DNA of 64,000 nt. Origin: [Clostridium] polysaccharolyticum (lineage in GTDB: Bacteria > Bacillota > Clostridia > Lachnospirales > Lachnospiraceae). The stretch covers positions 62,001-126,000 of the forward strand of contig NZ_FOHN01000002.1 of assembly GCF_900111595.1 (NCBI RefSeq), written 5' to 3'. Shown one piece after another: positions 36,122 through 45,648 of this stretch. The position numbers were made by a program, and so were the translations under genes. The notes under the pieces are model-generated. The model searched no databases and was not told where the DNA came from. It saw only the letters and a program-made list of their open reading frames with translations. How positions within the stretch are numbered: position 1 is the stretch's first letter; each line of letters opens with the position of its first letter.

Positions 36122-36349
36122 TTAAAAAACTGTTATAATAACTAGTATATTTAACAAATAACTTATTATAATCGTATATATATAATTTAAAGGTGTTAAA
36201 TAGCCCAATATATAAACCATTATGGACACTACTATCCACGTTCTATTATTAAACAAAAAACTCTTTGTTTCCTTATCCTTAAAAGAAATTGCTTTACACA
36301 AAAGAACAAGAAATATCAATGCAATTAATATATGTTGAATCAAATTCAA
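36122..36349 (-). CDS. Small two-helix membrane protein (75 aa)
   Basis: The start is a TTG at 36349 with a perfect AAGGAGG seven bases upstream, which makes this small gene credible. The protein has a hydrophobic helix at ~4-22 (IQHILIALIFLVLLCKAI), a basic/polar turn (FKDKETKSFLFNNRT) and a hydrophobic C-terminal half (WIVVSIMVYILGYL, YTIIISYLLNILVIITVF). No family recognised and no neighbours in an operon; it ends about 60 bp upstream of the thi promoter. An overlapping frame at 36024-36239 is judged spurious. Confidence 0.6.
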   Translation of the reverse strand: MNLIQHILIALIFLVLLCKAISFKDKETKSFLFNNRTWIVVSIMVYILGYLTPLNYIYTIIISYLLNILVIITVF

Positions 36350-36614
36350 TTATTTTCCTCCTTCCATATACAATTTTCATATTACCATCGTATATAGTGA
36401 TCAAGCATTTTTGTAACACCAAAACCTGAATCCTCTCATTTACTATGTATGGCTTCTGGTGTTTGTTAATATATTTCCACCATAAATTACCTTTTTTTAT
36501 TCTTACTATGTCAAATTATAATTACCAGAAATATTTTATGAGCATTTGCAAAACAAAAATTAAATTTCGGTTTATAATATTTATTTCTAATATTTCACTT
36601 TAAACATAGATATT

Positions 36615-37076
36615 TTAAAAATGCTTGGCTATGGTTTGTGCATGCTCCACTAAACGTCGAAATGAACGTTCAAATCTGTCATCATCTTCCTTGGTTCGCT
36701 TTCTTGGCCCTTTTCCATGAAATCTCTTGTTGGCTTTTCTCTGCACCTTAGACAAATGCCGTTCAAATAACATCTGATCCATATTCCTATCATCATATAT
36801 CTTTCCACTAGGATGAATAGCAAATCCTTTTTTCCCCAAAACCATAGCGGCCACACCATAATCTTGTGTTACTCCTATGTCTCCCGCCCTAAGACGGTTA
36901 ATCAATGCAAAATCCACCGCATCTGCACCTTGCCCAATCACAAGTACCTCTCCATATTCAGGGTTCAGAATATGATTGGAATCCACTAAAAAAAGCAATT
37001 GCACATCATATTCCTTCGCAACTCTCTCAATTATTTTATTGCATGGACATGCATCTGCATCCACTAATATTTTCAT
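36615..37076 (-). CDS. YaiI/YqxD family protein (DUF188)
   Basis: The start is the ATG at 37076 (MKILVDADACPC), where family members begin, with AAGGAAAG upstream; longer readings to 37136 run into the preceding gene. The 153-residue protein has MKILVDADACP, then GADAVDFALINRLRAGDIGVTQDYGVAA and a basic C-terminus with RKANKRFHGKGPRKRTKEDD. The family is related to PIN/NYN nuclease-like folds, with the conserved Asp residues present; function is not established. It lies 60 bp after the serine hydrolase gene and is probably cotranscribed. Confidence 0.88.
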   Translation of the reverse strand: MKILVDADACPCNKIIERVAKEYDVQLLFLVDSNHILNPEYGEVLVIGQGADAVDFALINRLRAGDIGVTQDYGVAAMVLGKKGFAIHPSGKIYDDRNMDQMLFERHLSKVQRKANKRFHGKGPRKRTKEDDDRFERSFRRLVEHAQTIAKHF

Positions 37077-37136
37077 TTCTTTCCTTCCATTCTCTCTGTT
37101 TTTTCCTATTAATTCCTTATAACCGTTAATATGCAA

Positions 37137-38945
37137 TCACTTGTTTCCATGTTTTTGTGTAAATGCATAAAATTCAGGAGATACAATCTGCGAAATCCTG
37201 CTTTGTACAAGTTCTGTATTCTTTATTGTTTCAACTCCTCCAAGAGGCAGCGAAATACCTAAAAACGGAATCAGGCCGTCTATAACTTTGGAAAGATCTG
37301 GTGTCTCATTTACTTTTACACAAACCGATTCTCTTTCAAAGTAAAATTTCATTGTCCTGCAATTGGTGTTTTCCAAAAAAGCTATCTGCAGTTTCAACAC
37401 TGGTTTTTCATCTTCCGTATAGGTTAAAATTCCCCATGCCGAAATCCTATATAACTCTCCATGAATATCCAGCACAGAATACTGTGGCCTTGCAAATCCA
37501 ATTGGAATCTGAAACCTTAATTCCTTTTCTTCTATATCCAATATAAGAAGCCCCTTCTCCTTTCGGAACTGGAAGCTTTTGATGCCCTGTGAAAAATTAT
37601 TCTGCATGGTTTGTATAAATAAAGGAATTATGCTTGCACTTGTCTCTTCATTTACATAAAACTTAATATCCGTAATCTGTTCAAGCCCATACGGGAAATC
37701 AGATACCAGACTTGAAAACCTGCTTCTTTTTTTAGATACCGCTTTTGGCCATCCATTCTTCCTTTCTGCCATATTACGCACTCTTTCAAACGGCTTTTCA
37801 AAGGATAGTCCACCTATATAATTTCTTAATTGGGAATACATCATATGATTGGGTTCCATAGGCTGCTCTGGACAAAAATCATCCCCCGCAAAGTATTTTT
37901 CAATGATATCCATAAGTTTACTCTCTAAGAACAGGTTTTCATTACTAGACAGAATTGAAATCACCATATTAATGTCAGGAAGAACAATGGTATTCTGGCC
38001 TAAAACGCCATTCATAATAAAGGAACCCCTCCGCTTTCCTATCCAGATCTGATATCCATATCCATACTGGTTTATAAAATGTGGCGTATCTATCTGCTTT
38101 TTCGTCATCTCAAAAATCCATTTTTCCGGAATAAGCTGCTTGCCCTCCCATTTACCTTTATTAAGAAGAAGCTGTCCTATTTTTGTTCTGTCCTCTAGTG
38201 ATATATAACAGCCCCATCCACCTTTTACAATAAATTCAGGGCTCTCTTCCCAGTAAATATTTTCAATTCCCAGTGGTTCAAAAATGTGCTCTCTTAAATA
38301 ATCCATTAAAGTAACATTTGTGGTTTTCTGTATAATAGCAGATAACATATACGTATTCATGCTATTGTAAGCAAATTCACTTCCTGGCTTAAACGACGGC
38401 ATGGCGTCTAGAAAACTTCTTCTCCATTCTCTATCTATTACGGCTCCTACTTCATTAAAAGCAATACCAGATGACATAGTCAATAAGTTCTGTATTGTAA
38501 TATCTTTTTGCAAAAGGCCTTTTATAAAATGATACTCTTTTCCAAAAATGGAAGCCACAGTATCTGTTAACGCAAAATAACCTTCTTCAATTGCTATTCC
38601 TACTGCTATTCCAACAAAACTCTTGCACAATGAATGCGTGATTCTCCAAGTATCTAGTTCATAAGGTGCATAGGCCCCTTCTAAAACCACTGCTCCATTT
38701 CGTGCAATCATAATACCCTGAGTGTGTACTGCTTCTTCCCTATCTAGTTCCATTAAAAACTCTTTTAAATACTTTGAAGAAATTCCCTGTTCTTCTGGCG
38801 TGCTCCTTGGCAGTTTCTTCTTTGCTTTTCTTTTTACATAAGACGGCTTCTGGGGTTCAAATTCTATATACGAAACCTTATTGATGTTTCCATTTACTAT
38901 TTTTGAAAAGAAGTCCAGTGTTCTTACACGTAATTTAATACCCAT
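37137..38945 (-). CDS. Serine hydrolase of the beta-lactamase class C/EstB type
   Basis: A 602-residue protein with no signal peptide. Residues ~45-370 form the beta-lactamase-fold hydrolase: Ser105-Leu-Cys-Lys108 is the SxxK nucleophile and base, Tyr193-Asn-Ser is the second motif, and NQYGYGYQIWIGKRRG covers the third-motif region. The remaining ~230 residues form a separate beta-rich domain not typical of beta-lactamases. Family members are esterases, peptidases or amidases (for example 6-aminohexanoate-dimer hydrolase); the substrate here is unknown, and resistance should not be assumed. The ATG follows GAGGGA. The DUF188 gene follows downstream. Confidence 0.82.
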   Translation of the reverse strand: MGIKLRVRTLDFFSKIVNGNINKVSYIEFEPQKPSYVKRKAKKKLPRSTPEEQGISSKYLKEFLMELDREEAVHTQGIMIARNGAVVLEGAYAPYELDTWRITHSLCKSFVGIAVGIAIEEGYFALTDTVASIFGKEYHFIKGLLQKDITIQNLLTMSSGIAFNEVGAVIDREWRRSFLDAMPSFKPGSEFAYNSMNTYMLSAIIQKTTNVTLMDYLREHIFEPLGIENIYWEESPEFIVKGGWGCYISLEDRTKIGQLLLNKGKWEGKQLIPEKWIFEMTKKQIDTPHFINQYGYGYQIWIGKRRGSFIMNGVLGQNTIVLPDINMVISILSSNENLFLESKLMDIIEKYFAGDDFCPEQPMEPNHMMYSQLRNYIGGLSFEKPFERVRNMAERKNGWPKAVSKKRSRFSSLVSDFPYGLEQITDIKFYVNEETSASIIPLFIQTMQNNFSQGIKSFQFRKEKGLLILDIEEKELRFQIPIGFARPQYSVLDIHGELYRISAWGILTYTEDEKPVLKLQIAFLENTNCRTMKFYFERESVCVKVNETPDLSKVIDGLIPFLGISLPLGGVETIKNTELVQSRISQIVSPEFYAFTQKHGNK

Positions 38946-39144
38946 ATTTATCCCTCATTGCTTTTTTGTTATGTAACTCTGATTATTATACCTCAAACCT
39001 TTTATCTTTAAAACCCAAATAACAATTTGTCGAATTTTTTCTTTTTTGGAAAATGAATTCTTTTTTGTTTTTACATTTTATTGGAAAGCAAACAAGCCGT
39101 AGTACATAAGATATGATTGTAAAAGATTTTAGGAGGATTTAAGT

Positions 39145-39378
39145 ATGAGTGATTTAGCAGCTACAAGTTGTGGTGGCGGATGTAATAGTTGTGATGGAGG
39201 AAGCTGCAGCTGTATTATCTGGATCATCCTTATCCTTTGCTGCTGTGGCAACAATGGTTTTGGCGGATTTGGCAACGGCTGTGGTGATGACTGTGGATGT
39301 ATCATCTGGATCTTACTTATCCTTTGCTGCTGTGGTGGCAACAATGGTTTCGGCGGATGTGGAAATTCCTGCTGTTAA
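39145..39378 (+). CDS. High-cysteine, glycine-rich small hydrophobic protein
   Basis: A 77-residue protein with 17 Cys and about 19 Gly. Two near-identical blocks (about residues 21-47 and 50-77) each read C-x-C, IIWIILILCCC or IIWILLILCCC, then GNNGFGG. The hydrophobic IIW segments could insert in a membrane; the Cys clusters could crosslink or bind metal. I believe database entries call similar Clostridia proteins chorion class high-cysteine protein, with no known function. The ATG is preceded by AGGAGG. Upstream is CATAAGATA at 39105, resembling a sporulation-sigma -10 element, but this is weak. A strong terminator follows, so it is a single-gene unit. Confidence 0.85.
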   Translation: MSDLAATSCGGGCNSCDGGSCSCIIWIILILCCCGNNGFGGFGNGCGDDCGCIIWILLILCCCGGNNGFGGCGNSCC

Positions 39379-39387
39379 TGAATTTGT

Positions 39388-39525
39388 AAATCTCATAAAC
39401 GGCGTTGCTAACCAACGCCGTTTCTTTTATTATATAAAATCGTTGAAGAATAGAGAAAATGTGGTGGCTTTTCTTTATTTATCCTCCCAGATTCTATATA
39501 TTCTGCAAAAAATCTCATAAACGGC
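39388..39525. repeat. Pair of 16-bp direct repeats
   Basis: AAATCTCATAAACGGC occurs at 39388-39403 (inside the terminator) and again at 39510-39525, 122 bp apart. Probably a duplication remnant. Confidence 0.6.
39397..39428 (+). terminator. Intrinsic terminator after the high-cysteine gene
   Basis: AAACGGCGTTG and CAACGCCGTTT form a perfect 11-bp stem with a 5-nt loop and CTTTT. Confidence 0.9.
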
Positions 39526-39708
39526 TTAGTTCATATCCTTCTCCTTTTTCAAACAATCCAGACAGTCTTTGTCTATTTCATAAATAGTATTTTCTTCTAT
39601 TATAAGATCGCTAGACACTCCACTTATTCTCTTATAGGAATCAATAGAACTAACCTTCAAAACATTTCTATCCTTCTTCTGGTTTAATGAAATCTCTCTA
39701 TCTTTCAT
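39526..39708 (-). CDS. Hypothetical small protein (60 aa)
   Basis: A 60-residue charged protein with one CxxC (DCLDC) near the C-terminus. No family recognised. The ATG at 39708 has GGAGG seven bases upstream, a good argument that it is translated. No signal peptide or membrane segment. It lies alone, facing the high-cysteine gene and divergent from aroC. Confidence 0.55.
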   Translation of the reverse strand: MKDREISLNQKKDRNVLKVSSIDSYKRISGVSSDLIIEENTIYEIDKDCLDCLKKEKDMN

Positions 39709-39929
39709 ATCCTATCCTCCAATTAGATATAAATCGACTTCCATAATTTATTATATTTCATTTTTCAACAAATGTTCACCATTTCCTGTTGTTTTCTTTG
39801 TAAAACAGCATTTCAAAACCCACGGAAATGAAACTTTAATTCCTGCACTCCCACTTGCAACTGTTCTCTATTTCCTCTATAATTAAACCCAAACTGATTA
39901 CATACTATCGAGAAAAAAGAGGTGTTTAT

Positions 39930-41033
39930 ATGGCTGGTTCCACATTTGGCAATCTGTTTCGAATTACTACCTGGGGAGAATCCCACGGGAAAGGGATTGG
40001 TGTGGTAATTGATGGCTGCCCTGCCAACGTAAAACTATCAGAGGATGACATTCAGGCTTATTTAAACCGAAGAAAGCCTGGCACATCCCAATACACAACT
40101 CCTAGAAAAGAAAGTGACTCCGTATCTATCTTATCTGGTGTTTTTGAAGGGGTTACAACTGGATGTCCTATCTCTCTTGTTGTTATGAATGAATCCCAAC
40201 GCTCCCATGACTATTCGGAGATTAAAACTTATTATCGTCCTGGACACGCAGATTATACATTTGATGAGAAATACGGATTCCGTGACTATCGTGGCGGCGG
40301 ACGTTCTTCCGGACGGGAAACCATAGGTCGTGTTGCTGGTGGTGCTATTGCCGCAAATATTTTAAAAGATCTAGGAATTACCGTTACCGCTTATACCAAA
40401 TCCATTGGTCCCGTTTCCATTGACTATGATCATTTCGATATCAATGAAATCCATAACAATGCAGTCTGTATGCCTGATGCAAAAGCCAGTCAGGAAGCTG
40501 AAGCTTTTTTACAGAAACAGATGGAAGATATGGATAGCACAGGCGGTGTTGTTGAATGTATCGTTCATGGACTTCCTGCCGGCATTGGAGAACCAGTTTT
40601 TGATAAACTGGATGCAAACCTTGCAAAAGCCATGCTCTCTATTGGTGCGGTAAAAGGATTTGAAATCGGTTCTGGTTTTGAAGCCGCATCTATGGCTGGT
40701 TCTATACAAAATGATGCATTTTATTCTGAGGATCAGAAACATGTCTTGAAAAAAACCAATTATGCTGGAGGCGTGTTAGGTGGAATCAGTGATGGTTCTG
40801 ATGTAGTATTCCGTGTCGCTTTTAAACCAACACCTTCTATATTTAAAAAACAGGAAACAATAAACCAGAACAAAGAAAATATTGAAGTCCAGATCAAAGG
40901 ACGCCACGATCCAATTGTTGTTCCTAGAGCAGTTGTTGTAGTGGAAACAATGGCAGCAATTACCATTACGGATCTTCTATTTGCAAATATGACTTCCCAA
41001 ATGAATAAAATCAAAGAATTTTACCAAAAATAA
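39930..41033 (+). CDS. aroC: Chorismate synthase
   Basis: The start is the ATG at 39930 (MAGSTFGNLFRITTWGESHG) behind AGAGGTG; an upstream in-frame start would add 25 non-conserved residues. The 367-residue enzyme has the three signatures: GESHGKGIGVVIDGCP, the YRPGHADYTFDEKYGFRDYRGGGRSSGRET stretch (read here only by its ends YRPGHAD and GRSSGRET), and RHDPIVVPRAVVV. It makes chorismate from EPSP with reduced FMN, the last shikimate step. Typical length is 360-390. It is monocistronic, with a terminator 25 bp downstream. Confidence 0.96.
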   Translation: MAGSTFGNLFRITTWGESHGKGIGVVIDGCPANVKLSEDDIQAYLNRRKPGTSQYTTPRKESDSVSILSGVFEGVTTGCPISLVVMNESQRSHDYSEIKTYYRPGHADYTFDEKYGFRDYRGGGRSSGRETIGRVAGGAIAANILKDLGITVTAYTKSIGPVSIDYDHFDINEIHNNAVCMPDAKASQEAEAFLQKQMEDMDSTGGVVECIVHGLPAGIGEPVFDKLDANLAKAMLSIGAVKGFEIGSGFEAASMAGSIQNDAFYSEDQKHVLKKTNYAGGVLGGISDGSDVVFRVAFKPTPSIFKKQETINQNKENIEVQIKGRHDPIVVPRAVVVVETMAAITITDLLFANMTSQMNKIKEFYQK

Positions 41034-41058
41034 TAAGGCCAGACTTCATGGCAATATC

Positions 41059-41098
41059 GGCACATTTAGCTTCATTTTCTTGCTAAATGTGCCTTTTT
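41059..41098 (+). terminator. Intrinsic terminator after aroC
   Basis: A 12-bp stem GGCACATTTAGC / GCTAAATGTGCC followed by TTTTT. Confidence 0.9.
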
Positions 41099-41116
41099 CC
41101 TGCTAAATACTCCTTA

Positions 41117-41144
41117 TTGACAGAAACTCTTTTCTATGTATAAT
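41117..41144 (+). promoter_or_regulatory. Promoter of the potRABCD operon
   Basis: TTGACA, 16 bp, TATAAT, about 75 bp upstream of the regulator gene. The leader could carry the operator for the encoded cupin regulator, but I see no clear palindrome. Confidence 0.65.
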
Positions 41145-41218
41145 ATTATGTTGTACTGTTTAGTAAAACTAAGATCTGAGTTTATTATAGATATACTTTT
41201 ATAGAAAGAAGGTACACC

Positions 41219-41758
41219 ATGAAAATCGGGCATAAAATTAAAGAACTTCGGATTCAGAAAAGTTTAACCCAGGAAGAACTTGCAGATCGCAGCGAATTAT
41301 CCAAAGGATTTATTTCACAGTTAGAACGTGATTTAACGTCTCCTTCCATTGCTACTCTGGTTGATATTCTGCAATGTCTAGGAACTAATCTGGAAGAATT
41401 TTTTTCCAACACATCTGATGAGACCATTGTGTTTCATAAGGCAGATTATTTTAAAAAAGTGGATACAGAGTTACATAACTCCATCGAGTGGATCATTCCT
41501 AATGCCCAAAAGCATATGATGGAACCAATTTTGCTAACTCTTGAAGCTAATGGCTCCACGTACCCTGATAATCCCCACGAAGGAGAAGAATTTGGTTATG
41601 TCCTTAACGGAAGCATTACCATTGTGATAGGAAAACAATCCTATAAAGCGAAAAAAGGGGAATCCTTTTATTTTATTCCAAACAAACAACATTACATTAA
41701 AGCAACTGGTAAAAACGGAGCCTCCCTTATCTGGGTTTCTACTCCACCAAGCTTTTAA
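41219..41758 (+). CDS. potR: XRE-family regulator with cupin domain (polyamine operon regulator)
   Basis: A 179-residue protein with an N-terminal helix-turn-helix (residues ~5-60, [28 protein letters not shown]) and a C-terminal cupin-2 barrel (~105-175, [20 protein letters not shown] and [13 protein letters not shown]). This layout is that of PuuR-like or PotR-like repressors that sense a small ligand in the cupin. The stop is 14 bp before potA, so it is the first gene of the polyamine transporter operon and probably autoregulates it with a polyamine as effector. Symbol by position and family only. Confidence 0.85.
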   Translation: MKIGHKIKELRIQKSLTQEELADRSELSKGFISQLERDLTSPSIATLVDILQCLGTNLEEFFSNTSDETIVFHKADYFKKVDTELHNSIEWIIPNAQKHMMEPILLTLEANGSTYPDNPHEGEEFGYVLNGSITIVIGKQSYKAKKGESFYFIPNKQHYIKATGKNGASLIWVSTPPSF

Positions 41759-41772
41759 ACGGAGGTGTACGA

Positions 41773-42846
41773 ATGGCAAACAAATTAATTGACTTAGTAA
41801 ATATATCAAAATCTTACGGAAATCAAGTCATTTTAGATGACATGAATTTATATTGTAATGAAAATAAATTTCTTACACTGCTAGGACCAAGCGGATGCGG
41901 AAAAACAACTACGCTTCGTATTATAGGTGGTTTTGAAACTCCTGATAAAGGACAGGTTATTTTTAATGGAAAAGACATCACACATTTCCCTCCAAACCAA
42001 AGACCATTGAATACTGTATTTCAGAAATATGCTTTGTTTATGCATATGACAGTTGCTGAAAACATAGCGTTTGGTTTGACCATCAAAAAGAAAAGCAAAC
42101 AATATATCAAAGACAAGATTAAATATGCACTAAAACTTGTTAATCTAGAAGATTATGAGAATCGCTGGCCTGATTCACTAAGTGGTGGCCAGCAGCAGCG
42201 TATTGCCATTGCAAGAGCCATTGTCAATGAGCCAAAATTATTATTGCTTGATGAACCATTAGGTGCTTTAGACTTAAAACTAAGACAAGACATGCAATAT
42301 GAACTGATTCGTTTAAAAAATGAACTGGGCATCACTTTCGTCTATGTTACCCACGATCAGGAAGAAGCACTTACCATGTCAGATACCATCGTTGTTATGA
42401 ACCAAGGTTATATTCAGCAGATTGGTACTCCTGAAGACATTTACAATGAACCAGTCAATGCCTTTGTAGCAGATTTTATCGGGGAAAGCAATATCATCCC
42501 TGCAACTATGGTTGAAGATAAACTGGTAAATATCTTAGGAACTAATTTCCAGTGTGTGGATGTCGGATTTGGCAGAAATAAACCTGTTGACGTTGTAATC
42601 AGGCCAGAAGACATAGACCTTGTTGCTCCTGAAAAAGGAATTATCAAAGGCCGTGTAACCTCCCTTATTTTTAAAGGCGTACATTACGAAATGGAGGTTA
42701 TGGCAAACGGACGTGAGTGGCTTGTTCATAGTACCGATCTATGTCCTGTGGGCTGCGAAGTTGGTATCTGGGTAGATCCATTTGATATCCAGATTATGAA
42801 TAAACCAGAATCTGAAGATGAGGAGGCCGTTGAAATAAATGAATAA
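41773..42846 (+). CDS. potA: Spermidine/putrescine ABC transporter ATPase PotA
   Basis: A 357-residue ABC ATPase with Walker [10 protein letters not shown], signature LSGGQQQR, Walker [13 protein letters not shown], and the switch His in [13 protein letters not shown]. The C-terminal third is a TOBE-type domain, as in the MalK/PotA group. It energises uptake through PotB and PotC from the lipoprotein PotD. AGGTG precedes the ATG. The last codons overlap potB by 8 bp, indicating translational coupling. Confidence 0.96.
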   Translation: MANKLIDLVNISKSYGNQVILDDMNLYCNENKFLTLLGPSGCGKTTTLRIIGGFETPDKGQVIFNGKDITHFPPNQRPLNTVFQKYALFMHMTVAENIAFGLTIKKKSKQYIKDKIKYALKLVNLEDYENRWPDSLSGGQQQRIAIARAIVNEPKLLLLDEPLGALDLKLRQDMQYELIRLKNELGITFVYVTHDQEEALTMSDTIVVMNQGYIQQIGTPEDIYNEPVNAFVADFIGESNIIPATMVEDKLVNILGTNFQCVDVGFGRNKPVDVVIRPEDIDLVAPEKGIIKGRVTSLIFKGVHYEMEVMANGREWLVHSTDLCPVGCEVGIWVDPFDIQIMNKPESEDEEAVEINE

Positions 42847-43657
42847 GAAAAAATATCTTGCTTCCCCTTATCTGGTCTGGTCTGTGGCTTTTATCATCAT
42901 TCCTTTGCTTATGGTGATTTACTATGGTTTTTCTACAAAGGAATTGGATTTTACCTTAGAAAATATAAAATCCATCGGAAGACCAGTACATTTAAAAGCA
43001 CTTTGGCTTTCTTTGAAACTAAGCTTTCTTAGTACTGCCATTTGCCTGATACTTGCTTATCCATTAGCAAGCATTCTTGTAAATTCTAAAATAAAATCCA
43101 ATAGTTTTCTGGTTTTTATTTTTATTTTGCCAATGTGGATGAACTTTTTGCTTAGAACTTTAGCATGGCAGACTTTATTAGACAAAAATGGCGTGATAAA
43201 CGGAATTCTTTCTTCTCTCTCACTGCCACATTTAAATATAATTAATACTCCTACAGCCATTGTACTTGGAATGATCTACAACTTCCTTCCATTTATGGTA
43301 CTTCCTATCTATAATACGCTAGTAAAAATTGATAAAAACGTTATCAATGCGGCTCGTGATTTAGGTGCTAATGGAGTACAGACATTTTTTAGAATTACCT
43401 TTCCACTAAGCATGCCTGGCGTCATCAGTGGTATCACCATGGTATTCGTTCCCGCTTTGACTACTTTCGTTGTTTCAGACATTTTAGGTGGAAGCAAAAT
43501 TTTATTAATTGGCAACATTATTGAACAGGAATTTATTACAGCCAACAACTGGCATACAGGTTCAGGACTTTCTCTTGTATTAATGGTATTTATCCTGATT
43601 TCCATGGCATTAATGACCAAATATGATGCAGACGTGGAGGGAGCTAATCTATGGTAA
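42839..43657 (+). CDS. potB: Spermidine/putrescine ABC transporter permease PotB
   Basis: A 272-residue inner-membrane permease with about six hydrophobic segments. The ABC coupling (EAA) loop is [26 protein letters not shown], seen here by its ends NAARDLGAN and FPLSMPG. It forms the channel with PotC. GAGGAGG lies upstream within potA. It overlaps potC by 7 bp. Confidence 0.95.
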   Translation: MNKKKYLASPYLVWSVAFIIIPLLMVIYYGFSTKELDFTLENIKSIGRPVHLKALWLSLKLSFLSTAICLILAYPLASILVNSKIKSNSFLVFIFILPMWMNFLLRTLAWQTLLDKNGVINGILSSLSLPHLNIINTPTAIVLGMIYNFLPFMVLPIYNTLVKIDKNVINAARDLGANGVQTFFRITFPLSMPGVISGITMVFVPALTTFVVSDILGGSKILLIGNIIEQEFITANNWHTGSGLSLVLMVFILISMALMTKYDADVEGANLW

Positions 43658-44424
43658 AAAATATTACGAAGCGTATTTATGTAATACTGATTCTTATTTT
43701 TTTATACGCACCTATTTTTACATTGATCGTGCTTTCCTTTAATAAGTCCCGATCAATGGCTGTGTGGAAAGGTTTTACCTTCCAGTGGTATAAGGATTTA
43801 TTTCAAAATGAATCTATTATGAATGCACTTTACACGACCCTTATTATTGCAACACTTGCTTCTTTGATTGCTACTATTATTGGCACTCTGGCTTCTATTG
43901 CTATGAACAGCATGAAAAAGATGCCCCGAGCGGTTTTAATGGGAATTACCAATATTCCCATGCTCAACGCAGACATTGTAACTGGAATTTCCCTAATGCT
44001 TTTATTTGTAGCAGCAAACTATACTTTAGGATTTTCTAGTGTATTGCTTGCACACATTACTTTTAACATACCATATGTAATTTTAAGTGTTATGCCTAAG
44101 TTAAAGCAGACCAGCCGAAATACTTATGAAGCAGCTCTTGACTTAGGTGCATCACCAGTATATGCGTTTTACAAAGTAATCCTTCCAGATATTTTTCCTG
44201 GAATCTTATCTGGGTTTTTATTAGCATTTACCATGTCCTTAGATGATTTCGTAATCACCCACTTTACCAAAGGACCTGGTGTTGACACACTCTCTACCAT
44301 GATTTATTCGGAAGTACGAAAAGGAATTAACCCAGAAATGTATGCCTTATCTGCTTTACTATTTATCGGTGTCCTGGTTTTATTAGCCATCATCAACCGT
44401 AAGTCAAATGAAACAAATGAGTAA
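43651..44424 (+). CDS. potC: Spermidine/putrescine ABC transporter permease PotC
   Basis: A 257-residue permease paired with PotB, with an N-terminal helix (YVILILIFLYAPIFTLIVL) and further helices. The coupling loop is YEAALDLGASPVYAFYKVILPD. Both ends overlap or abut neighbours: GGAGG lies 10 bp before its ATG inside potB, and PotD starts 10 bp after its stop. Confidence 0.95.
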   Translation: MVKNITKRIYVILILIFLYAPIFTLIVLSFNKSRSMAVWKGFTFQWYKDLFQNESIMNALYTTLIIATLASLIATIIGTLASIAMNSMKKMPRAVLMGITNIPMLNADIVTGISLMLLFVAANYTLGFSSVLLAHITFNIPYVILSVMPKLKQTSRNTYEAALDLGASPVYAFYKVILPDIFPGILSGFLLAFTMSLDDFVITHFTKGPGVDTLSTMIYSEVRKGINPEMYALSALLFIGVLVLLAIINRKSNETNE

Positions 44425-44434
44425 GGAGCATGCC

Positions 44435-45478
44435 ATGAAACATAAAGTTTTCCTATGCCTCATTATAGCAGGTCTTTTCCTGACTGGATGTGGCAAAAAA
44501 TACGATCTTTACATTTATAACTGGGGACAATACATTGACGAAGATGTCCTAAAAATATTTGAAAAAGAGACAGGTCTTTCTGTTTCTTATGAAGAATTTG
44601 AAACTAATGAAGCAATGTATCCAAAGGTTGCCAATGGTGCTGGTGATTATGATGTTATCTGCCCTTCTGATTATATGATTCAGAAAATGATTGAGGAAGA
44701 TTTACTTGCTCCAATTAATTACGATAATATTCCGAATATTAAATATATCGGCAAAAAGTATATGGAACAGTCAGAAGCTTTCGATCCAGGCAATTTATAT
44801 TCTGTTCCTTACTGCTGGGGAACCGTTGGCATCATCTACAATAAGAAAATGGTGAAGGAACCTGTTGACAGCTGGTCAATTCTTTGGGATGAAAAATACT
44901 ATGACAATGTTTTAATGCAGAACAGTGTCCGTGATGCATTTGGTATTACGTTAAAATGGCTCGGCTATTCTTTGAATTCAACTGATCCTAAAGAATTAAA
45001 AGAAGCTCGGGATAAATTAATTGAAGAAAAGAAAAAAGGCCTTGTGCAGGCTTATGTAGTAGATCAGGTCCGTGATAAAATGTTAGATAACTCTGCAGCA
45101 CTGGGTGTTATCTACTCTGGTGAAGCAAGCTATACCATTAGCGAAAATCCAGATTTAGCATATGCTGTTCCAAAAGAAGGTACCAATTCCTGGATTGATT
45201 CCTGGGTTATTCCTAAGAATTCCAAACATAAAAAAGCTGCTGAGCAATTCATCAATTTCCTTTGCAGACCAGATATTGCACTGAAAAACTTTGAATATAT
45301 CTGCTACTCTACTCCAAATATAGCAGTTCGTGATATGCTAGAAGATGAAGCTTTAAAGAACGATGAAATCCTATTTCCTAGTGAAGATGTTCTAAAGAAC
45401 ACAGAGACCTATCAGTATCTTGGAGAAGAGATGGACCAGAAGTATTATGAACTTTGGAAAGAAGTAAAGGGAAGCTGA
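44435..45478 (+). CDS. potD: Polyamine-binding lipoprotein PotD
   Basis: The start is the ATG at 44435 behind GTAAGGAG; an upstream ATG at 44408 inside potC is less suitable. The 347-residue protein has a lipoprotein signal ending LFLTGC (Cys19), then the periplasmic-binding-protein fold with YNWGQYIDEDVLKIFEKETG, VICPSDYMIQKM, YCWGTVGIIYN and WIDSWVIPK, the PotD/PotF polyamine-site signature regions. It captures spermidine or putrescine outside the membrane and hands it to PotBC. Last gene of the operon, followed by a terminator. Confidence 0.95.
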   Translation: MKHKVFLCLIIAGLFLTGCGKKYDLYIYNWGQYIDEDVLKIFEKETGLSVSYEEFETNEAMYPKVANGAGDYDVICPSDYMIQKMIEEDLLAPINYDNIPNIKYIGKKYMEQSEAFDPGNLYSVPYCWGTVGIIYNKKMVKEPVDSWSILWDEKYYDNVLMQNSVRDAFGITLKWLGYSLNSTDPKELKEARDKLIEEKKKGLVQAYVVDQVRDKMLDNSAALGVIYSGEASYTISENPDLAYAVPKEGTNSWIDSWVIPKNSKHKKAAEQFINFLCRPDIALKNFEYICYSTPNIAVRDMLEDEALKNDEILFPSEDVLKNTETYQYLGEEMDQKYYELWKEVKGS

Positions 45479-45488
45479 TAGAATCCGT

Positions 45489-45510
45489 ACGCTTATATTA
45501 GCGTTTTTTC
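45489..45510 (+). terminator. Intrinsic terminator of the pot operon
   Basis: A 5-bp ACGCT / AGCGT stem followed by six T residues, 10 bp after potD. Short but well placed. Confidence 0.65.
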
Positions 45511-45560
45511 TATAATTAATTGACAGAATAAAATAGCCATGATAGTCCAATAGGCTTTAA

Positions 45561-45635
45561 AAAACTGCCAGCATAAATGAAACACATCTTATGTAACCTG
45601 ACGTTCCAAAGCATTTCATTTAAACTGGCAGTTTT
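45561..45635 (-). terminator. Terminator of trpS
   Basis: AAAACTGCCAG and CTGGCAGTTTT, plus nested AAATGAAA/TTTCATTT arms, form a long hairpin with a T-run on the minus strand, just after the trpS stop. Confidence 0.8.
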
Positions 45636-45648
45636 ACCCTCTATGCAA

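Noticed and set aside
36024-36239. 71-codon frame overlapping the small membrane protein and thi promoter
   Set aside because: No SD and it covers a strong promoter; the 75-residue frame with AAGGAGG is preferred.
37137-38945. Antibiotic-resistance beta-lactamase
   Set aside because: No signal peptide, an extra C-terminal domain, and EstB-like sequence around the SxxK; only a general serine-hydrolase call is supported.
39170-39520. 116-codon frame overlapping the high-cysteine gene
   Set aside because: Out of frame with the well-started Cys/Gly gene; its composition follows from the repeat.
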